DNA of 64,000 bases from the NCBI GenBank assembly GCA_020310875.1, contig CM035413.1, forward strand, positions 169,289,996 through 169,353,995, read 5' to 3'. Position 1 is the stretch's first letter. Each line of letters begins with the position of its first letter. The DNA comes from Ceratopteris richardii. Taxonomy: Eukaryota > Streptophyta > Polypodiopsida > Polypodiales > Pteridaceae. The notes under the pieces are model-generated. The model did not search any database, was not told where the DNA came from, and worked only from the letters and a program-made list of their open reading frames with translations. Below, in pieces: positions 1-10,500 of this stretch. The translations under genes were made by a program, and so were the position numbers.

Positions 1-73
1 ATTTTGGCTGGTGTGAAGATGGAGTTTGCACCACCATCTCATCTCTGGAAAGTGTCCACCATCTCCTTCAACA
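1..73 (+). repeat. 3' tail of a Ty1/copia LTR (plus orientation)
   Basis: The first 73 bases end in ...tccttcaaca and resemble, with many substitutions, the end of the copia F LTR at about 41568-41634 (shared landmarks: ggct-g-tgtgaag, a cat-ctct block, then tccaccatctcct-caaca). This is therefore probably the last part of a plus-strand copia LTR whose body lies left of the window. No primer binding site follows it, which fits a 3' LTR or a solo LTR. The similarity was judged by eye over a short stretch. Confidence 0.45.
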
Positions 74-355
74 AAGTATACCCTCCCAATGAGAGCCTAA
101 AAGTGCACAGATGAAGCTTGGGGATGTTCACAACTTTCTTTCAAGCTATTCCTCATATAATGCTCTAAACATTGGTGTAAAATTTGAGTTCAAATCATGC
201 CTCCAAAATCCCCTACTTTTCTCAATCAAGGTAGATGGAATTTTGAATTGGAAAACTCGTGGGAAAGTGATTTTAGAATTTACCAAAAAGTGAAGTGATG
301 TGGAACTTGAGTTAAGCCTTGGTTCACACACATTTGAGCTTTTACATTTCTAACA
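74..355 (-). repeat. Probable 3' LTR (partial) of the minus-strand copia element
   Basis: Read on the minus strand, coding ends at about 423 and is followed by a purine-rich run (agggagag, about 356-363) and then tgttagaaatg, which would be a TG-starting LTR at 355 reading downward. The far LTR boundary and the matching 5' LTR were not found, so the left limit is arbitrary. No gene is seen here. Confidence 0.35.
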
Positions 356-2552
356 CTCTCCCTAAAGCTCAAGTGTTGTTCTCCATTGATCTCCTTCAAG
401 TTGAGGTTGATCTTGAACTTCTTCAACTTGCTTCATCTATGAATTTGGTCCTCATATTTGTTGGTTGTTCCTTTGTGTTCATGTACTTGATGTCTACTTC
501 CTTTTCTATTACCTTCTCTCTGATGAAGTGATAATGGATCTCTATGTGCTTGCTTCTTGAATGAAACATAGGGTTGCTTACTAATTGAATGCTTGCGATG
601 TTATCTCCAAATTGAGTAAATTCTTTGACCTCCACATCCAAGTCTTTGATGGGCTTCTTGAGCCAAATGATCTTACATGTAGCAAGTGCTAAGGCTCTAT
701 ACGCAGCCTCAGTAGATGATAATGCAACTATAGGTATAGCCACATTTACTCTTTATGCCCTCCTTTGAAACAGTCCGATTAGCATCACTAAAGCCTTTTG
801 GTTGTAATACATCTCCATAAGGGTAGTACAAACCTTTGTTGATAGTGTGCTTGATGTACCTGAGCAATATCTTGGCTGCATTCATATGAACATCACTTGG
901 TGAATTCAAAAATTGAGAAAGAACTCCTACAATATAGCACAAGGTAGTTCTTGCAATGATATCATAATTAAGGCTTCCAATTATGCTTCTATATGTTGAA
1001 ATATCAAGAGGCTGCCCTTCACTTGCACATGACTTAGTATTTAGATCCATAGGTTGTGTGACTGGCTTACATCCACTCATACCATACTTATAAAGTACAT
1101 CTAGCAAGTATTTCCTTTGAGCTAGTTAAATACCATTTTCTACATAAATTATTTCAATTCCAAGAAAATATTTGGGCACTCCAAGATTTGAAATCTTGAA
1201 TTCATTCCCAAGGTTGTCCTTTATCTATTTGATACCCAAATCATCACTTCCTATTATAATCAAGTCATGTACATATATGCATATGTAGAGAACTAGTCCT
1301 CCTTCCGTCTTGAGGTGTAGAGAGGGATCTACATCACTAGTATTGTATCCACACCTATATAAATACTCCACAAGTCTTTGATTCCATGCCTTAGGAGCTT
1401 GATTTAAACCATACAATGCTTTTCTAAGTTTACAAACAAAATCTAAATGTTTAGGGTTCTCAAACCCTAATGGTTGAATCATGTATACTATCTCTTGCAA
1501 ATCACCATTAAGAAAAGCATTCTTTACATCCAATTGATATATTGGCTACCTCCTAGATGTGGCAACCCCAATGATTGCCCTAATTGTGGTTATTTTTGCA
1601 ATGGGGCTGAATATTTCTTCATAGTCAATCCCATAGGATTGAGCAAATCCCCTTGCCACAAGCCTTGCTTTGTACCTAGAAATTGAACCATCAGAATTTC
1701 TCTTCATTTTATAGACCCACATTTTGCCAATTACCTTCATCCCTTCTTGTCTTGGAACTAGTCTCCATATGTTTTTGTCTTCAAAGTCTTTGTACTCTTC
1801 TTCCATAGCTTCTTGCCACTCCTTTGTTTCTTAGGATTCTACATAAGTAGAAGGTTCATGATCTTTAATAACCCTAGACATGAAAGCATAATGTCTAGCA
1901 ATATAACTGTCAAAGAAAAGCCTTGAGATTGGATGTTTTACCCTTCTTAAATTCCTTTCTTCTCCTTTTGGTGGAATGAATCTTCTTTGCATTGGTGCCT
2001 TGATGTCTACTTTGGGTGTAGCTCCCCCTTCTAACATAGGTTCTTCAAAGTCTTCAACTTCATGTCCATCTTTATCAAGCTCTAAAGGACTTTCCTTTCC
2101 TTTATTCATTGATTGATGGGCTGAATTCATGCTTGAACGTCTTTGTATGTTTGGACCACTAATTTCTAAGATATCTTGAGCTTCATATCTCCTCTCTGCC
2201 TCTTCAACATGTTCATGCTGCAATGGAATTTGGAAGCATACCATGGTTTGAGTTCATAAAAAACTACATCTCTAGATACATTTAACTCCTTTGTGTTAGG
2301 GTTTTAGCACTTGCAACCTTTTTGCTCCATAGCATAACCAATAAACATACATCTTTTAGCCCTTGAATCCATCTTACCTCTCAATTCTTGAGGCACATGT
2401 GTGTTGCAAACACACCCAACAATTCTAATGTGTGAAAGGTCTGGTTTCCTTCCACTCCATGCCTCCTTATGTGTCACAACATGTAACCCTAATGTGGGAA
2501 ACCTATTCATCAAGTACACACTAGTAGATACAACATTTGCCCAATGTTAAAC
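356..2552 (-). pseudogene. Decayed copia pol, 3' half: integrase end, RT and RNase H
   Basis: Minus-strand fragments read in order as the end of integrase (2519-2304, MYLMNRFPTLGLHVVTHKEAW...), the integrase-RT linker (2244-1831), the RT fingers and palm (1806-1546 with KARLVARGFAQ; 1533-1225 with MDVKNAFLNGDLQE and the LYGLNQAPKAW block), the RT-RNase H connection (1107-709) and the RNase H end (743-423, with ALSSTEAAYRA and a SKHIEIHYHFIRE block). This is the usual Ty1/copia order. Several stops and frame changes separate the pieces. The polymerase box reads YVHD where YVDD is expected, so a catalytic Asp is lost. The same element continues at 15553-16307 on the other side of element A; it is a dead copy. 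Confidence 0.85.
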
Positions 2553-2557
2553 ATACT
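2553..2557. other. Target site duplication of element A (left copy)
   Basis: The five bases atact precede the TG end of the left LTR and recur at 15548-15552 directly after the CA end of the right LTR. A 5-bp duplication is typical of gypsy and copia integration. Confidence 0.9.
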
Positions 2558-3183
2558 TGTTGAAACTTAAGGTCAAGGACAAAGCATGGAAGCGCATCAA
2601 GGAAGTGGACACACAAGAAGAAGGAGCAAGTAGGGAGCTCCAAGAAGCACATGTCAAATTTTCAAAAGAAATCCCTACAAAAATAGTGATTTTTATCACT
2701 AAAAACCATTGTAAATACCATTTTGCATTTTTGTAACTCCATTTTGTTCAAGCCGAGGAGTCCTCGAGCTTGAGGAGTATTAGATCTACCATCCTACCAA
2801 TTTTCACGATTTTTAGACTCCATTTGAGCCCCCAAATAAGCCCTGGAACCTATTTTTTAACTAGGTCGGACACTAGGTCTGGACAGGGCCAAAACCACTC
2901 AAAAACTATAAAAAGGGCTGGAGAGCTCATTTTTGGGGTTAGCTTGTTGTAGATTTCAGTTTTGTAAGAGAGCTCTTTGGTAATCAAAGCTTTCCATTGT
3001 TCCACTCTTTGCTCTTACCTTGTGCGCGTGTGTGTGTATGTGTGTGCATGCTTGTGTGCTTTCACTCACGCACTTGTGCCATCACTTGCTCGCGGTCTTC
3101 ATACCGGTCCTCACGTCTCCACGGATTGACATTTATGAGGTGTATCTCCTCACGTTGGAACTCACCATTGTGCTAGAGTGACA
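2558..3183 (+). repeat. Element A 5' LTR
   Basis: Starts TGTTGAAACTT and ends GAGTGACA; 626 bp, the same length as the right copy. It contains a TATA box at 2907 and, near the 3' end (about 3027-3075), a gt-rich run. Related LTRs with the same landmarks occur at 36424 (element C) and 46823 (element D). Confidence 0.95.
2907..2914 (+). promoter_or_regulatory. LTR TATA box (element A)
   Basis: TATAAAAA lies in a conserved stretch of the LTR (aaaaactataaaaagggct). The same stretch is kept in the LTRs of C (ctataaaaagagct) and D (ctataaaaagggct), which supports a promoter role. The start site was not determined. Confidence 0.7.
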
Positions 3184-3190
3184 CCAAATT

Positions 3191-3208
3191 TGGCGCCGTT
3201 GCCGAGGA
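3191..3208 (+). other. Primer binding site, tRNA-Asp type (element A)
   Basis: The sequence TGGCGCCGTTGCCGAGGA begins 7 nt after the LTR. Its complement matches the 3' end of plant tRNA-Asp(GTC) as I recall it, with one mismatch (the A in CGAGG; element B has the exact G). This class of primer site is known from Athila-type plant gypsy elements. Confidence 0.85.
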
Positions 3209-3489
3209 GAGAGCTTGGAGGACGAGCGTGTGACAGTAAGGCGTGGAGTAGCGACGTTGGAAGGTGAAAAATCGCCATTTTTCAGTTCAGTTACTAAGTT
3301 TTTCTCCTTCTTCATCTTCATCATCATCACCATCTCCTTCCCTCTTCATATTCTCTGATTTTTTCCATTTTCGCCACTACATTCACTCGTTTTTTACTTG
3401 TGGCTGTGAGAAACAAGCTTAGGAGGAGCTGAGAACCAAAAGCGCTGAAGAAAATCACTTGGAAAACCTTTCAAACTCCAAAAATTCAA

Positions 3490-4310
3490 TTCAGTATCGC
3501 GTGGGCTGAAGCGACCTGCGCCTGGTATCGCGAGCATCATATTGTGATTTTGGAGGGTGACTTTGCATCCACAGGCTGATAGGAGGGACAAGGAGGACAC
3601 AAGGTACACAAACCTGCAAAAATTTTTGAATTTGGGTGTGAAAATCTCCAAGTATCGTGTCCAGTTGAGATTTGGTATCGCGATACCAGAACTCCCGTGT
3701 ATCGCGATACTTGTCGAGATATCGCATCGTGCCTGCCCACTTGAGGTATCGCGATACCATTCTGGTATCGTATCGTCAAGTGTTGGTGTCGCGATCGCGG
3801 TCGCCCCGGTGGTATCGTATCGTGCCATCCTTGGTATCGTATCGTTGATTGTGCAGTATCGTATCGTCGGGTACTTATTTTGGTAACGCAATACCATTCT
3901 GGTATCGTGCCCTGAAGTTGGTATCGCGATCTTACCTTACCTAGCAGTATCGTATCGCCCACTTTCCCAAGGGTATCGCGATACCATTCTGAGGTCGTAT
4001 CGCCCTGGTCCTCTCGTATCGTATCGTCGAAGTTTTAGTATCGTATCGCCTACTTCCCAAGGTAGTATCGCGACACTTGAAATAGTATCGTATCGCCAAG
4101 ACTAGTGGTATCGTATCGTTTCCTTACCAGGAAGTGTATCGCGATACCATTTTTGGTGTCGTCTCGTGGCAAACCCTGGGTATCGTATCGTGATGTTGGT
4201 ATCGCGATTTCAGTAATCCCGTTGGTATCGTGTCGTCTAAAGTGGTATCGTGTAAGAAAGAGGTATCGTATCGTGGAGAATCTGGTATCGTCTCGTCTGT
4301 TCTGAGCTCC
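3490..4310 (+). repeat. Leader repeat array of element A, TATCG/CGATA type
   Basis: A dense, irregularly spaced array in the untranslated leader, made of ggtatcgcgatacc (a perfect palindrome) and ggtatcgtatcgt. It is strongest from about 3650 to 4295 and is CG-rich against an AT-rich background. Element D has the same array type at 47938-48730. Both strands carry short open frames through it, which are a by-product of the repeats. Confidence 0.9.
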
Positions 4311-4574
4311 CAGAGTGATCCTGTTTCCCTGTTTTAACCCCCAGAACCCTGAACTGGCATAACTTTCTCATGCGAAATCCGTTTGCTGTGATTTTGGTTT
4401 TGTTGGAAAGCTCGTGGGGAATACAACCAAGACATCAACTGGTTATGGTAAAAATAATACAAGGATTATTCGATAGGGTAATTTGAAGTTGACCCTCAGG
4501 AAAACTGGAAAACCAAGGTGTTCCAAAGGATATTGAGCAATATAAGAGAACTTTGGGACTAGAAGCCAAGGCTT

Positions 4575-7500
4575 ATGAACCTGAGATCTGGTAGACACTT
4601 AGGCAAGGATAGACAAAGCATTAGGTCATCTGAGGCTAGTGTCAACCATACACCAAAGTCTTGGGCTCAACAGCTTAGTGGTTATCCTTACACACGAAGT
4701 TCAGAAACCAGTGACTCGGAAATGTCTTTTAGCATGGAAAGACCCACACGTAGCTCAGGCATTGCCTATTTACAGACACCAGAAGGTCCTTATAAGACCC
4801 AATTGGAGTATATCAGGACCAACCAATTAGGTGCTCGCATCTATGAGGATGGTCTAAGGCGATCAGTGGTTCAACTCAAAAATCCTGACCAACTCTGTGG
4901 ACTTGAACACCCAGTGGTCAAGTTTGAAGAGGGTGCTTACATTGATAAGGAAGGAACCATGTATGTGGTTACCAACTTACCAGATAGGACAGATGAGTTT
5001 GGAAATATCATTACTGAGAATGAGATGGGAGACCTAGAGCAAGGAGACCTAGGAGGAGAACCCAAGACCCCTAGAGGCAAGTCAGTCTTAACCAGAGTAC
5101 TCACTCCAGAATGGATCCCTCAAGATAATAAAAGCATAGAACTATTCGTGAATAGAGAAACGGAGGAAGCCTTTTGGAGGTTTAGGCCAGATCAACCCTG
5201 CCCAGTAGTCACCATCTATGAATTCAAGGATCCAGAGACACCAGGGAAAGTTGTCTATCTAGATCACACATCTCAAAAATTATTCTTAGTATCAGATCAT
5301 GACAGACATGCTTACACTTGGCAAGGTGAATCAATTTTCCCTCCACCAAGATCTAATGTTTCCCAGGGCCTCCAAGGAGCCGGATCATCCAAGACTCATG
5401 AAACCCAGAGAGAAAGAACTAGAGAGAGACCAGAGGTAAGCTTTGCAGATACTATAGGCAGAGACAGATCAGGATATGGAACGGAAAGACTTGAAAGGGG
5501 AAGACATAGAGTTCATAGGCATCAAAGAGATGATCATGATTTCCCATTGCCTAGACCACGAGAGCACTCAAGAACCCTTAGACCCTCTCAAGTGGTTAAG
5601 ACAATGAAGAACTACTTTGATGGATTTGGAGATCCTTATGATCATGTGGCGGAGTTCAAACAAGTGCTAAGAGCTGAACAGGTTGAAGACTTATTCACCC
5701 AGTTCGAGGCATTTGGTTTGACTCTTAAGGGTACTGCCTTAGCTTGGTTTCAACCTCTAAACAGTCGCAACTATAGAGAGATAGGTCAGCTGCTAGAAGA
5801 ATTCATTGTAGAATTTTCCAAGAGTGGTATCAGGCATAACACATCATCCTTGATTCACAGCTTCAAGCAGACACCCCAAGAAACAGTGCGACTCGCAGGA
5901 AGAAGATTTAGGCAGTACTTGGAAAGATGCCCTGTACCAGAATTACCCACATCAGCCAAACAGGTGGCACTGTTTTTAGATGGCCTATTGAGCACAAAAT
6001 TAAGGTCATATGTATACTTGAAAGAGCCTAGATCCATAGAAGAGTGTATACGGATGTGCATTGACATAGAAGACAACTTGGGTGAGGAATTAGGACTATC
6101 CAAACTCTATAAGGATTCTGATAGTTCTACAAGTCATACCTCTAGAGCCTCCACTGAGATAGATGAGATAGCTGAGCAAGTGGCCAAAAAGCTAGGAGTT
6201 CAAAATAGACAAATGCCAAGGGTCACTTCAGTGAAACGATGTTATACATGTGGAGGAGATCACATGGCTAATGTTTGCCCAATGATGACTCAACCCCAAG
6301 GAAATCCTAATGCTCTATATTGCACCATTGAGAGGAAATATACAAATCATACGACCCAAGATTGTCCCTATAATAGGCAGGCTGTTAAACAAAATTATCA
6401 GCAACCTTACCAACAGGGTAGGTATCAGAATCAGTACCAACAGCCATATTATAGGCCACAACAATATCAACCTCAATACCAGCAGCAATATCAGGCACCA
6501 TATAGGCCACAACCAGTCCTAGGAAACCAACCGCCAACTCCTGCCAATGTGATCCCAGTTAAATATACGATGGCGGAGGAGAACCATAATAGAGCATTGG
6601 TGCCACTAACCCCATTGGTCTCAGAAAATGATTTTCACACTCATAGTTCAGACTACGTCCATGAAGATAGTCCACATGCTTACTATATAGAGTCACCTGA
6701 GCAAAGTGAGGTTTCTCAGTGTCAATATGAGACACCACCTATGGAACAAAATTGGGAGCCAGAATACTCCAATGTCATGTATACGAATCCAAATCCTAGG
6801 TCCCAATTGAGACAAGTAAGACCACAAGCCCCTAGAGGACCATGCTTTAGATGTCAGGGCGACCATTTCATTCGTGAATGTCCCCACCAACCAGCTCTGG
6901 GACTAGGACAGAACATCACAATACAAGGCTTTTGTCCTGAGTGCGGCAAGGAACATCTTCCTAGAGAGTGTCCCAGAAATCCCTCTAGTGCACCCAAGGT
7001 CACACCCATCAACGTGGTCGGCTTAGTGGCAGATTCAAGTTCAAGTAGCAATAATGTGGCTCCTGTACAGGCAGTTACTAGGGCACAGGCTGCACAACAA
7101 GCAAAACCATCTGAGCAGTCGGAGTCAAGTGAGGCTGGAGAGCCTAGTAAGAGGAAACCAAGAACATGGAAGGATACCAGAGAGAAGGCTAATCGCAAGT
7201 GGAACAAAAAGTTATCCGAGCTAGAAGAAAGCCTAAGGGATACCAAAACAAAAATAGAAGACATTGCATCTCAAAGCCCCTCGCATGCTGAAGCTCCATC
7301 CACTCCACCCCATTCCACCCCACCACCCATTGTAAATAATCCACAACCAGGGTCTGTTCTTGCAGATCCAACCCCAGAAGGCTTGGACATGATGTTCAAG
7401 GCCTACCAGGCTCGTCTTCAAGAAGGGCCAACAGCTGCAAACCTAGACAAGAGTTACCCTAGCGCAGATTTAGAGATTGAACGGATGAAAATGTGCATGA

Positions 7501-10500
7501 AAATGGTAGAACAAGCTCAAGCCATACTTGAGACTAGTCAAAAGTTCACTCAGACAAACTCTGTCAAACCGGATTTGCATTTCCAAGGTTTACTAGAAAG
7601 ATTAGAGCAGTTGGTAAATAAACCACAAATTTCTTTACCTCCACAGGCTCAACCAGTTATTGAAAGAGGAAGCTCACCACCAATGGGAGCTTATGTTCCT
7701 AATTCCACGGATGCTGGAATACCTCCTTCAATTCAACAATACTCTCAAGAGTTCTTGCGCGAAATACAGGAAGAGAAATGGGCCAAGGAGAAGGGTAATT
7801 CCCCTCCTATTCCCAAGATTGATGATCTTCATGATCAATTTCCCCAAGACATTCCGTCTATCTATGGAGACCAAGCTGAGCAACAAGAAGATGAAAGATT
7901 AGATTTTGAATCTAATTCTTTACAAGAGTTGCCTCATTACACAGGCCCATGGGAATCTGAATCTCTCCAGATCAGAGCTCCCACAATATTGGTAAGAAAT
8001 GAAGACTCAGTGATTCCAAGAAACACTGATGTTGTGAAGAACACTAAGGTTCAATGTCATCTCACTGTGGAAGAGCTGCTCAAAGCAAAACCTGAGCTCT
8101 GGAATCATGTGAAGGATCAGGTTCCAGAACTTGAGTCCAATATGCCAAAAGTAGGCTCTAAGAAAAAAATTCCAGAGATACCTCTTGACAAGATAGGAGA
8201 CATGAGCGAAGGTGAAGAAGGTAACACTTATCTTCCAATCACCTATCAAGGTTACACAACCAAAGCAATCGTAGATTCAGGTGCTGGTGTTGCTATTGCG
8301 ACCACCTCCTTGTGGAAGCGATGGGGCAAACCCACATTAAGACCAACTAGAATGAAGCTTCAAATGGCAGATGGTCATTTTGAAAGACCTCTAGGATTGC
8401 TCGAAGGGATAACTCTAACCACTTGTGGTGTAGAGTTTGAACATACATTTGCTATATGTGACTTTGAGAAAAATAATGTCTACGAGATGATCCTAGGAAG
8501 ACCCTTCCTACGACAATTGCAAATAGTACAGGATTGGGGAACCAACTCCTTGTACTTACAGCACTTAGGGGTCACAACCAAGGTCAATTTGAAGGATTAC
8601 ACCTCCAGAGATGTACCACCCCTACAGTGGAATCCTATCCACAAAGCAAAAGAAGATTCTATCTCCGTGCATTCTGGAAGTTCACCTGATCCATCCTGGC
8701 TGCATGAAGATACTCACTTGTGGATGTGCAAGGTCGCAGAGGAAGAGGAAAAGCGCCTAAAAGCGAGAGAAGAAGGAACTCCCCCAGGAGATAGACCAAT
8801 AAAAGACCCAGCCTATACACCGATGATATTTCTAGATGAGGAATTTGAGCCTCATGGTTGGGCAGAAATCTTAGCTACCATGGACATAGCAGTCAATGAA
8901 GAACAATGGACACCTCACTGTGATGAGGAGGGTTACGATATTTCAGTGTTCATGTGTCAGCCCCTGTTGGAAGAGTGTGATCCTAGTGAGTTCATAGAAG
9001 AAGAAGAGAATGACGATGATCTAGAATCCATTGTGATGGATACTTACTTTGACTCAGAGGAACACTATTTAGAAGACATAGGAGTGTTAACCCAAAAAGA
9101 AGAAGAACCCCTCACAAGTATTAAAACGATAAATTCAAAGGAAGGAAGTGAAGGAGGTCAAAAGAAAAAGAAAAGAAAAGCAGTGAGACAAGAAGAGGAA
9201 GAATCACTGTTTGAAGTACCAGAAAATTTCAAGAAATATGAAGTGGAAGACCGAAAAATTTTGGTACGAATGCCTAAGAGAGAGGCCATTATAGGAGAAG
9301 CATATGACAATAAAGAAAAGACCAAAAAAATTGTAGTGACCATTGAAGGGAACGAAGAACGATGTACGTACATAGGAGATGACCTAAGTGCAAAAGAAGA
9401 AGCAGAGCTTGTAGCTCTATTAAGGGAATATAGGGATGTATTCGCATGGCACTATAGAGACTTGAAAGGAGTAGATCCAAAGATTTGCTCTCATACGATT
9501 CCGATGACCACTGATGCCAAGCCCACCAAACAAAAGCCCTACACATATAATGACAATTATGCAGCCAAAATAAAGGAGGAAATTGACAGGCTGATTGAAG
9601 CTGGATTCATCTATGAGATTGAGCACACTGAATGGGTGTCCCCCATTGTGGTGGTGCCCAAGAAGAATGGGAAATTGCGAGTGTGCATTAACCTTAAAAA
9701 AGTTAATGCCGCAACGATCAGAGATAGTTATCCACTTCCAATCACCGAACATCTATTGGAGCGTGTTGCAGGCAAGGAAGTTTATCGCTTCCTTGATGGA
9801 TTTTCAGGTTACAACCAAGTAGCCATTGCCCCCGAAGATCAACACAAAACGGCCTTTGCCACAGAATGGGGAATCTTTGCATTTCGTGTGATGCCATTTG
9901 GGCTCACCAATGCACCTGCAACATTCCAAAGGCTCATGTGTCATGTCTTCAAAGAGTTCTTGCGGAAGAGCTTAGAAGTATATGTGGATGACTTATGTGC
10001 TCATTCCCAACAGAGAAGTTACCACATCCCTGAGCTCAAACAAATCTTCAACAAGTGTAGAGACTATCGAGTTTGTCTGAACCCAGAGAAGTGTGTGTTC
10101 ATGGTACGACAAGGTAAGATCTTAGGTCACATTGTTTCTAAGAATGGAATTTCAACAGATGAAGACAAGGTAAGAGCGATAGCAGAGTTGCCAAGACCAA
10201 GGAATGTTAAAGAGGTACAAGCCTTTATGGGCCATTGTGGATATTACCGTAGGTTTATCCACATGTATGCCATCATAGCTAAACCTCTTTATGGGTTGTT
10301 AACAAATTTTGAGTGGAACGAGGAATGCGAGAATTCCTTCAATGAGCTAAAAAGACGCTTGTGCTCAGCACCAATACTGACCACTCCGGATTGGAGCAAA
10401 CCCTTTCATGTCCATGTAGATGCCTCCAATCATGCAATAGGATGTGTGCTAGCACAACCCACAGGTGAAGGAAACCTAGATTTGCCAATAGCATATGCTA

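Noticed and set aside
2770-2952. Short frame repeated almost identically at 15134-15316
   Set aside because: It lies inside the two LTR copies of element A; identity reflects the LTR pair, not a gene.
3557-3962. Open frames in the TATCG array of element A, and similar ones at 47796-48689 in element D
   Set aside because: They overlap on both strands, follow the repeat and match no protein feature.
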